From NCBI RefSeq assembly GCF_014648355.1, contig NZ_BMQY01000007.1, positions 294,186 through 358,185 on the forward strand: a stretch of 64,000 nucleotides of DNA, given 5' to 3'. Positions 41,490 through 47,456 of this stretch are shown in pieces. Below the pieces are notes generated by a model. It saw nothing but the letters and a program-made list of their open reading frames with translations. It had not been told where the DNA came from and ran no database searches. The translations under genes and the position numbers were made by a program. The stretch comes from Couchioplanes azureus. Its GTDB lineage: Bacteria > Actinomycetota > Actinomycetes > Mycobacteriales > Micromonosporaceae. Every line of letters begins with the position of its first letter. Position 1 is the stretch's first letter.

Positions 41490-42332
41490 GTGACGACCTT
41501 CTTCTATGCGCCCGACGGCACCCGCCTCGCCTGCCACCACGCCGGTGGGCCGGGCGAGCCGCTGATCGTGCTGCCGGGCGGGCCCATGCACGCCGCCGCC
41601 TACCTCGGTGACCTGGGCGGCCTCTCCGCGTACCATCCGCTCGCCCTGCCGGATCTGCGCGGGACCGGTGACTCGGCCGTGCCGGCGGACCCGGAGACCT
41701 ACCGGTGCGACCGTCAGGTCGGCGACGTCGAGGCGCTGCGCGTCCACCTCGGCCTCGAGCGCCCGAGCCTGGTCGCGCACTCGGCCGGTGCCACGCTCGC
41801 CCTGCTCTACGCGGCCCGGCATCCCGATCGCGTCGGTCGCCTCGTGCTGGTCACGCCCAGTCCCCGGCCGGTGGGCCTGGCGATCGCCGACGCGGACCGG
41901 CGGGAGGTCGCCGAGCGGCGCCGCGGCGAGCCGTGGTTCCCGGAGGCCTTCGCCGCCTTCGAGCGGATCTGGGCCGGCCAGGCCACGCCGGACGACTGGG
42001 CGGCGATCGGGCCGTTCTCGTACGGCCGGGACGCCGCGGCCCGCTCGCGGCGGGCCCGGGAGGCGAACCACCACCACGACGAGGCGGCGGCGGCCTACTA
42101 CGCCGACGGCGCGTTCGCACCGGAGTCGGTGCGCGCGGCGCTCGGCCGGCTGGGGGCCCCGGTGCTGCTCGTCGCCGGCGAGCTCGACGTCGGTCTCCCG
42201 CCGGAGCGCGCCGCCGCGTACGCCGGGCTGTTCCCGCGGGCCGAGCTCGCCGTGCAGCCGGGCGCCGGGCATTTCCCCTGGCTGGACGATCCGGCCTGGC
42301 TCACGCGGCGGATCGCCGCGTTCCTGCGCTGA
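41490..42332 (+). CDS. Alpha/beta hydrolase, proline-iminopeptidase-like
   Basis: A 280-residue protein from GTG 41490. IVLPGGPMHAAAYLGDLGGLS corresponds to the HGGPG region of proline iminopeptidases (here LPGGPM). The nucleophile is Ser in VAHSAGATLALLYA, the acid in LLVAGELDVGLP and the base in GAGHFPWLDDP. The cap region is helical with WFPEAFAAFERIWAG. It may cleave N-terminal proline or act on small esters/amides. It starts 31 nt after the dehydrogenase stop, so joint transcription is likely. Confidence 0.87.
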   Translation: MTTFFYAPDGTRLACHHAGGPGEPLIVLPGGPMHAAAYLGDLGGLSAYHPLALPDLRGTGDSAVPADPETYRCDRQVGDVEALRVHLGLERPSLVAHSAGATLALLYAARHPDRVGRLVLVTPSPRPVGLAIADADRREVAERRRGEPWFPEAFAAFERIWAGQATPDDWAAIGPFSYGRDAAARSRRAREANHHHDEAAAAYYADGAFAPESVRAALGRLGAPVLLVAGELDVGLPPERAAAYAGLFPRAELAVQPGAGHFPWLDDPAWLTRRIAAFLR

Positions 42333-42341
42333 CGGTCGGGT

Positions 42342-42397
42342 CCGGAAATTCTCCGGCCGGCCGGGCAACCTCCCGGGGGCTCGGCGGCCACTGACCG
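42342..42397 (+). promoter_or_regulatory. Promoter-like element, copy 1 (GCAACCT-N17-CACTGA)
   Basis: An about 60-bp segment whose sequence recurs at 42655-42713. Shared order: GGTCCG, GAAA, a CCGG-rich part, GCAACCT, CCGG, CACTGA, then a GGG and an ATG. GCAACCT and CACTGA are 17 nt apart, like the -35/-10 of some ECF promoters. CACTGA ends 7 nt before ATG 42401, so a leaderless start is possible. Confidence 0.5.
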
Positions 42398-42400
42398 GGC

Positions 42401-42709
42401 ATGACCCCCTTCCTGGAGATCCCGGCCGGGGCGCCGCCGGTGAGCGCCGACCTGCTGGACGGTGCGTACGACCTGCTCCGCAGCTTCGACGCGGTGGTCG
42501 GCCCGACCAGCGACGGCGGCTGGTACGCCTTCGGCCTGCGCGAGCCGTCCCGCGCGCCGCAGCTGCGCACGCTGACCGGCACGCCCGCCCTGACCCTGGC
42601 GGCGCTGCGGCTGGGCCTGCGCGTCGCCATGCTTCCCACGCTGCCGCCGAACCGGTCCGCAGAAAATCCCCGACCGGCGAGCAACCTTTCCGGCGCGGGG
42701 AGGCACTGA
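42401..42709 (+). CDS. Truncated DUF2064 (glycosyltransferase-A-like) protein
   Basis: A 102-residue ORF. LLRSFDAVVGPTSDGGWYAFGLREP matches the centre of DUF2064 glycosyltransferases (family motif like VLGPADDGGYxLIGL), and LTLAALRLGLRVAMLPTLP corresponds to the C-terminal LGxxVxxLPxxxDVDT part. The N-terminal nucleotide-binding half, about 100 residues, is missing. Either a stand-alone small protein or the remnant of a larger gene. No Shine-Dalgarno is seen, but a promoter-like element abuts the ATG. Its last 50 bp form the second copy of that element. Confidence 0.55.
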   Translation: MTPFLEIPAGAPPVSADLLDGAYDLLRSFDAVVGPTSDGGWYAFGLREPSRAPQLRTLTGTPALTLAALRLGLRVAMLPTLPPNRSAENPRPASNLSGAGRH

Positions 42710-42713
42710 AGGG
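42655..42713 (+). promoter_or_regulatory. Promoter-like element, copy 2 (GCAACCT-N16-CACTGA)
   Basis: The second copy of the element at 42342-42397, overlapping the 3' end of the DUF2064 fragment and including its stop (cacTGA). An ATG at 42714 follows, opening only a 31-codon ORF that runs into a 19-bp hairpin. It may drive a short RNA, or be left over from a duplication. Confidence 0.45.
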
Positions 42714-42717
42714 ATGT

Positions 42718-42766
42718 CCGCCCGCGGGAGGGCCGTTCCCGGACCTCACGGCCTTCCCGCGGGCGG
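42718..42766. terminator. 19-bp hairpin
   Basis: CCGCCCGCGGGAGGGCCGT (42718-42736) pairs with ACGGCCTTCCCGCGGGCGG (42748-42766) with a single G-U pair and an 11-nt loop. It lies between the DUF2064 fragment and the convergent MEDS-HATPase gene and would terminate both. Confidence 0.75.
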
Positions 42767-42819
42767 CGGACACCACTCGGTGCGGGTCGGCTTGCCGGGT
42801 GAGCGGTGACCGGCCCGGC

Positions 42820-43776
42820 TCAGGCGGTGGTGGCACCGGCGATCATGCGTATCGTCCAGCCCTCGCCGTCGCCGGCGGCCGCGACGTGGTCGCACGTCTG
42901 ATGGGTGATCCACAGGCCCCGGCCGCCGGCGGCCGGGGCCGCGGCGGGCAGCAGGCCCGCGAACGGGTCGTCGGGCCCGGACCCGGCGTCGGTCACGGTC
43001 ACCACGATGCGGTCGGCGCCGCCCCAGACCCGCACGCGCACCGGCGGCCGGCCGTACCGCAGCGCGTTGGTGACGGTCTCGCTCACCGCGACCACCAGGT
43101 CGTCCACGTCCTCGGCGGGCACGCCGCCGCGGTCCGCGGCGTGCACGGCCCGGCGCGCCCCGGCCGGCGTCGGCGACTCCAGCGTCACCGTGGGCGGCCC
43201 CTGCTGCAACGGATCCGGTACGGGCGGCCGGTGCTCGCTCAGATACACCCGGGGATCGGTGTACGTGTCGCTGTCCTCGTGCCGCCCGTCCGCCACCGCG
43301 AACCGTGGATGGGTGCGCGCCACGTCCGCCAGCACCGCGTCGGGCGTGACCCGGGTGTCGTACGCGCACATGCTCCACAGGGGAAAGTCGTCGTACGCGT
43401 GGTTGATCGCCGACTCGTAGCGCGCCCACCAGTCCCAGGTGCTGCCGAAGGCGGCGGCCGGCATCTCGCCGATGATCCGGATCTGCGTCGCGCCGGCCTC
43501 CACGTGCCGGGCCAGCAGGTCGCGGTAGCCGCGGATGGCGGCGGCCGGGCGGGCGTACACGGCGCCGCCGGACAGGAACTCCACCGGCGCCCGGGCGGGC
43601 AGTGCGGACCGCACCAGCCCCGCGGTGCGCTCGCCGAACGCCACGATCGTCGGTTCGCCGGCGGCCAGCCCGCCGAGGAGGAAGGGCATGGTGACCGCGA
43701 GCAGCTCGTCGTCCGAGTCGTAGTGCACCGCCGCGTGGAAGTATCCGGGATGGTCGGCGGCGGCGCCCGTCCTCAT
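42820..43776 (-). CDS. MEDS sensor domain fused to an anti-sigma-type HATPase
   Basis: A 318-residue protein. Residues 1-180 are a MEDS domain (HAAVHYDSDDELLAVTMPFLLGGLAAGEPTIVAF, ARHVEAGATQIRIIGEMP, WARYESAINHAYDDFPLWSMCAYD). Residues about 195-318 form an SpoIIAB/RsbW-like ATPase: N-box Glu233 and Asn237 (VSETVTNALRYG), G1 box DAGSGPDD (Asp263) and GRGLWI. The ATP site looks intact, so it could phosphorylate a STAS partner or hold a sigma factor. Its ATG overlaps the stop of the MEDS-STAS gene by 4 nt, which suggests the two work together. Confidence 0.9.
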   Translation of the reverse strand: MRTGAAADHPGYFHAAVHYDSDDELLAVTMPFLLGGLAAGEPTIVAFGERTAGLVRSALPARAPVEFLSGGAVYARPAAAIRGYRDLLARHVEAGATQIRIIGEMPAAAFGSTWDWWARYESAINHAYDDFPLWSMCAYDTRVTPDAVLADVARTHPRFAVADGRHEDSDTYTDPRVYLSEHRPPVPDPLQQGPPTVTLESPTPAGARRAVHAADRGGVPAEDVDDLVVAVSETVTNALRYGRPPVRVRVWGGADRIVVTVTDAGSGPDDPFAGLLPAAAPAAGGRGLWITHQTCDHVAAAGDGEGWTIRMIAGATTA

Positions 43777-44549
43777 CGGGCGCTCTCCACCCGCAGGGCG
43801 GTGAGGCCCATCAGGGCGACCAGGCGGCCGGGAAGGACGGTCCGGGTGCGCAGGACGGCCGTCAGGCCGCGGGCCCGGGCGAACTCGTCGAGCAGGAGCA
43901 GGCAGGTGTGGTCGACGAAGGTGAGCCACCCGGCCTCGATCACCCACTCGCCCGAGCCGGGGCGCGGATCGGCGCGCTCGAGGGCCTGGGCGAACAGCTC
44001 GTGGGTCGACCAGTCGAGCTCACCGGCGAGACCGGTGTCGGCCGGCCCGGGCGCGACGGCGAACAGCCGGAACGGCGCCGCGGACACCGGGTGCAGGCAG
44101 GCCAGCTCGTCGACGGCCCCGCCGCCGAGGGTCGCCCGGTCGTAGCCGCAGAGGGCCGAGAACGGCGCGCCGCGCATGTAGCGGTCGACCAGGTGCTCGT
44201 AGCGGGCGAAGGCATCCAGCTGATCCGGCGTTGCGACCAGGGGCGTCGCCTCGGCGGCGACCCGCAGCCCGCGGTAACCGTCCTCGAGCGCCCGGTCGGT
44301 CGCGGACGCGTAGGCGGCCACCCCGGCGGCCGGGTCGATCACGCCGCCCTCGGGATAGTGGTCGCCGAGCCGGACCAGCTCCGGCCGGAAGCTCCAGCCC
44401 CGCGGCGGCTCCGGGGCGAGATACCACACCCGCTCGCCCGCGGCGACTCCCGCGGCGAGAAAGTCGCGGGCGGCGTTCTCGAAGCTGTCGGGCTCGTCGT
44501 AGCTCAGGCAGACGTGACCGCCCGTCCGTGCCGGACCGGTCGTCGTCAT
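43773..44549 (-). CDS. MEDS sensor domain fused to a STAS domain (anti-anti-sigma-like)
   Basis: A 258-residue protein. Residues 1-170 are a MEDS domain (HVCLSYDEPDSFENAARDFLAAGVAAGERVWYLAP, YEHLVDRYMRGAPFSALCGYDR). Residues about 175-258 are a STAS domain (AGELDWSTHELFAQAL, WVIEAGWLTFVDHTCLLLLDEFARARG). At the phosphorylation loop the usual D-S-[ST]-G reads Asp213-His214-Thr215-Cys216, so the classical Ser is replaced by His and only Thr215 could be modified. It is first gene of a coupled pair with the MEDS-HATPase protein. The ligand sensed is unknown. Confidence 0.88.
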   Translation of the reverse strand: MTTTGPARTGGHVCLSYDEPDSFENAARDFLAAGVAAGERVWYLAPEPPRGWSFRPELVRLGDHYPEGGVIDPAAGVAAYASATDRALEDGYRGLRVAAEATPLVATPDQLDAFARYEHLVDRYMRGAPFSALCGYDRATLGGGAVDELACLHPVSAAPFRLFAVAPGPADTGLAGELDWSTHELFAQALERADPRPGSGEWVIEAGWLTFVDHTCLLLLDEFARARGLTAVLRTRTVLPGRLVALMGLTALRVESAR

Positions 44550-44827
44550 CCTCCGATGATAGAAGGCCCGGCGAGGTGGAGAAACTTCGGATCTCGCGGG
44601 GGTACGCCCGATCGCGGACCGCGCCGGGCTCGGGCCGCCGGTTCCCCGTGGAGCGGCTCTGTCCGGCGTGGATCCGGCCGGACATTGTGTCGGGAAAGAA
44701 AAAAATAAGAAACAAACGCCGCCGAAATTGAACCGGGGGTAATTCTCGCGAACCCTGAACCGGGCCGTGGCCGGATCCCGTACCGACTCCCGAACGCAGA
44801 CAGCGAGGTCCGACGACAGGAGTGGTG
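44550..44827. other. Divergent intergenic region with an AT-rich patch
   Basis: Between the MEDS-STAS gene and the repetitive protein gene. Most is GC-rich, but 44690-44746 is strikingly A-rich (a run like AAAGAAAAAAATAAGAAAC), which may mark a promoter upstream element or DNA-bending site. No ORF was recognised. Confidence 0.45.
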
Positions 44828-45721
44828 ATGAGACTGCGTCAGCGACGGGGTGCCGGGGTCAACCGTAAGGCGATCGGCGCCGCAGTCTTTGCCGGCGTGC
44901 TGGTGGCCGGCGGGTTGACCGGCCTGCAGTTCGCGAACGCCGGCGAGCAGGTGGCGGCCGCGGAGATCGTGGTGGTCGACGGCCAGAACTTCAACATCGC
45001 CGGCTGCGAGAAGCTGGAGGTCAACGCCGGTGCGGTCGTCTGCGACGGCGAGCCGCTGAAGCCGGAGCAGCAGGCCGGTGCCGCCGAGGCGGCCGCGGCG
45101 TCCGCCCAGCTGGTGGAGGCGGCCTGCGCCCAGTTCGCGGTCGACCAGGCGGCGGCGGCAGCCGAGGCGGGCGAGGAGCAGGCCGGTCAGGACGAGGCCG
45201 GTCAGGAGCAGGCCGGCGACGAGCAGGCGGGCGCCGTGCCGAAGTCCAAGAAGGCCAAGAAGGCCGTCGCGAAGCGCTATGCCGCGAAGATCGCCAAGGC
45301 TCAGGAGAAGGCCCAGGAGAAGGGCCAGGCCCAGGGCCACGGCAAGGGCCAGGCCGAGGGCCAGGACCAGGGTGCCGGGAACCAGGGCGCCGGTGCTGAG
45401 GACGCTGCCGGACAGGGCAACGCCGAGGAGCTCGACGCCGCGGTCACCGCGGCCCGGGAGGCTCTGCTCACCGCCTGCCTGACGCTGGAGGAAGCCAAGG
45501 CCGCCGCCGGTCAGGACGCCGGTGCGGAGGAGGAGCAGCAGGGCCAGGAGGAGCAGGGCCAGGAGGAGCAGGGTCAGGAGGAGCAGGGCCAGGAGGAGCA
45601 GGGCCAGGAGGAGCAGGGCCAGGACGAGCAGGGCCAGGACGAGCAGGGCAAGGGTGAGGGCCAGGACGAGGCCGGTGCCGGTGCCGCCGGAGAGAAGGCG
45701 GGCTCCGGCGCCAAGGGCTGA
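44828..45721 (+). CDS. Secreted or membrane-anchored Gln/Glu/Ala-rich repeat protein
   Basis: A 297-residue protein; ATG 44828 is 5 nt after AGGAG. A basic N-terminus (MRLRQRRGAGVNRK) precedes one hydrophobic segment (AIGAAVFAGVLVAGGLTGLQF), a signal peptide or anchor. The rest is hydrophilic and low in complexity: an Ala/Glu/Gln region with Cys residues (AGCEKLEV, VVCDGEP, AACAQF, LTACLTLEE), a Lys-rich stretch (KSKKAKKAVAKRYAAKIAK), and near the end seven tandem pentapeptides GQEEQ/GQDEQ. Coiled-coil or disordered structure is likely. No homologue is recognised. Possibly a surface or sporulation-linked matrix protein. Confidence 0.75.
   Translation: MRLRQRRGAGVNRKAIGAAVFAGVLVAGGLTGLQFANAGEQVAAAEIVVVDGQNFNIAGCEKLEVNAGAVVCDGEPLKPEQQAGAAEAAAASAQLVEAACAQFAVDQAAAAAEAGEEQAGQDEAGQEQAGDEQAGAVPKSKKAKKAVAKRYAAKIAKAQEKAQEKGQAQGHGKGQAEGQDQGAGNQGAGAEDAAGQGNAEELDAAVTAAREALLTACLTLEEAKAAAGQDAGAEEEQQGQEEQGQEEQGQEEQGQEEQGQEEQGQDEQGQDEQGKGEGQDEAGAGAAGEKAGSGAKG
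45542..45646 (+). repeat. 15-bp tandem repeat in coding sequence (GQEEQ/GQDEQ)
   Basis: The unit GGCCAGGAGGAGCAG is repeated about seven times in frame, five GQEEQ then two GQDEQ. One copy has GGTCAG and the last two have GAC for GAG. The DNA-level identity suggests slipped-strand expansion. Confidence 0.85.
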
Positions 45722-45738
45722 GGCCCGGCGGTAGAGCG

Positions 45739-45771
45739 GGTGGCGCGGTCCTGGGCGAGGGCCGCGCCACC
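45739..45771. terminator. 10-bp bidirectional hairpin
   Basis: GGTGGCGCGG (45739-45748) pairs with CCGCGCCACC (45762-45771) around a 13-nt loop, between the stops of two convergent genes. Confidence 0.6.
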
Positions 45772-45779
45772 GTCGCGTG

Positions 45780-46631
45780 TCAGGCGCCGGGGCGGCCCGG
45801 CGCGGTCTCGCCCAGGATCTTGTTGAGCAGCACCGGCGCGCCCGCGCGCTTGCCCCACTCCCGCGGGTAGCCGAGCGACACCTCGTGGAACGGCACCCCG
45901 TCCTGCCAGGTCACCCGGGGGATGTGCAGGTGGCCGTAGACCGCGGCCGCGGCGCGGAAGCGGACGTGCCAGTCGGCGGTCAGCTCGGTGCCGCACCACT
46001 GCGCGAACTCCGGGTACCACAGCACCTCGGTCGGATGGCGGTGCAGCGGCCAGTGGCTGACCAGCACGGTCGGCAGGGCCGGGTCCAGCGCGGCCAGGCG
46101 GCGCTCCGTCGCGGCCACGCGCTCGCGGCACCACGACTCCCGATCCGGGTACGGGTCCGGGTGCAGCAGCTCCTCGTCCGTGCAGACCACGCCGGTGCGG
46201 TAGGCGTACGCGAGCGACTCCTCCTTCGTGGACGTCCCCGGCGCCCGGAACGTGTAGTCGTAGAGCAGGAACAGCGGCGCGACGACCGCCGGGCCGCCGT
46301 CGCCGTGCCAGACCGCGTACTCGTCCTCGGGGGTGCGGACCCCCAGGTCGCGGCACATCGCGACGAGCCGCTCGTAGCGTGCGGCGCCGCGCAGGCCGAC
46401 CGGGTCCTTGGCGTGCGTCCACAGCTCGTGGTTGCCCGGCGCCCAGATGACCTCGGCGAAGCGCGAGCGCAGCAGCCGCAGGGTCGCCTCGACGTGGCCG
46501 AACACCTCGGCGACGTCCCCGGCCACGATCAGCCAGTCGTCCGCCGACCGCGGGTGCAGGCCGTCGACGAGCCGGCGGTTCTCCGCGTACGCGACGTGCA
46601 GGTCGCTGACGGCGTACAGGGTTCCCGGCAC
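45780..46631 (-). CDS. Calcineurin-like metallophosphoesterase
   Basis: A 283-residue protein from GTG 46631 (GAGGAGG, 5 nt). Metal-binding motifs in order: YAVSDLHVAY (Asp10, His12), IVAGDVAEVF, APGNHELW, LVSHWPLH and VYGHLHIPRV. All five blocks of the superfamily are intact. No signal peptide, so cytosolic. Phosphodiester or phosphomonoester hydrolysis is expected; substrate unknown. A similar class of actinobacterial proteins is often encoded near 4'-phosphopantetheinyl transferase genes, but none is seen here. Confidence 0.9.
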   Translation of the reverse strand: MPGTLYAVSDLHVAYAENRRLVDGLHPRSADDWLIVAGDVAEVFGHVEATLRLLRSRFAEVIWAPGNHELWTHAKDPVGLRGAARYERLVAMCRDLGVRTPEDEYAVWHGDGGPAVVAPLFLLYDYTFRAPGTSTKEESLAYAYRTGVVCTDEELLHPDPYPDRESWCRERVAATERRLAALDPALPTVLVSHWPLHRHPTEVLWYPEFAQWCGTELTADWHVRFRAAAAVYGHLHIPRVTWQDGVPFHEVSLGYPREWGKRAGAPVLLNKILGETAPGRPGA

Positions 46632-46853
46632 GGGCGCCTCCTCGGCTCCTTCGATGTCCCTCGATCATGGATCTTGCCAGCCCGGCGTGCGCCGGTGCGC
46701 GGCCGCGTCCCCCACGGTGGTGCAATCGACTCGGAAAGGCGACAGCCGATGTGGGGACATCGGAAAGAATCTCGGCCGCCGCTGTCACGCCGGCGCCCTT
46801 CCGCGTACCTAACTAGGGGGAAGTGCGACAACCCTGGTGAACGGAGGCGATCG

Positions 46854-47456
46854 GTGGTCGAGGCGAACGACGTGGATCGTGACGAGTCCGCCCCGCCCCG
46901 GCCGCTGATCCCGGACCCACCGCCGGCGGCCGAGATCGAGGAGTTCTTCCGGCGCTACTGGGCGGGACTCGTGCGTCACCTGCTGCGCGAGGGGGCCGAC
47001 CGCTGGGAGGCGCAGGACGCGGTCGCCGAGGCCATCCGCGAGGCCCTGCGGCGCTGGTCCGACCTGACCCACCCGGTCGCCTGGGTGCGCACCGCCGCCC
47101 GCTCGCACTGGCTCAAGCAGCGCCGCGCCACCGGCCGGGGCGACCTCGAGGTGCTGGTCGCCGACGTCACCGAGCTGAGCGAGGGGCGTGCCGACGATCC
47201 CGAGCTGGTCGCGTACGAGCTGGAGGAGTGGTTCACCGGCGTGCTCGCCCAGCTCCCGCCCGCCCGCCGCGAGGCGCTGGAGCTCTCCGCGCAGGGCCTG
47301 ACGCCCTCGGAGATCGCCGCCCGGGTCGGCAAGACGCCCGAGGCGGTCCGTACCGCGCTCAAGCTGGGCCGCAAGCAGGCCGTCGCGCTCTGGCAGGCGG
47401 TACCGGGACAGCGCACCGGCCGCCGGGCGGGCCACGCGGAGGGAGGCGAGAACTGA
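46854..47456 (+). CDS. ECF-like RNA polymerase sigma factor
   Basis: A 200-residue protein from GTG 46854 (CGGAGG, 6 nt). Region 2 is recognisable (EEFFRRYWAGLVRHLLREGADRWEAQDAVAEAIREALRRW...PVAWVRTAARSHWLKQRR). Region 4 is clear (LAQLPPARREALELSAQGLTPSEIAARVGKTPEAVRTALKLGRKQA). A proline-rich start replaces region 1. It is coupled to the next gene (TGATG), which encodes a catalytically dead GGDEF-EAL protein, an unusual partner. No anti-sigma gene is next to it. Target promoters are unknown. Confidence 0.85.
   Translation: MVEANDVDRDESAPPRPLIPDPPPAAEIEEFFRRYWAGLVRHLLREGADRWEAQDAVAEAIREALRRWSDLTHPVAWVRTAARSHWLKQRRATGRGDLEVLVADVTELSEGRADDPELVAYELEEWFTGVLAQLPPARREALELSAQGLTPSEIAARVGKTPEAVRTALKLGRKQAVALWQAVPGQRTGRRAGHAEGGEN

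Noticed and set aside
42714..42809. 31-codon ORF after the second promoter-like element
   Set aside because: Its sequence spans the 19-bp hairpin, has no ribosome-binding site and no recognisable homologue; treated as part of the regulatory element instead.
45542..45646. CRISPR-like or satellite array
   Set aside because: The 15-bp units are in-frame codons (GQEEQ) with no spacers.
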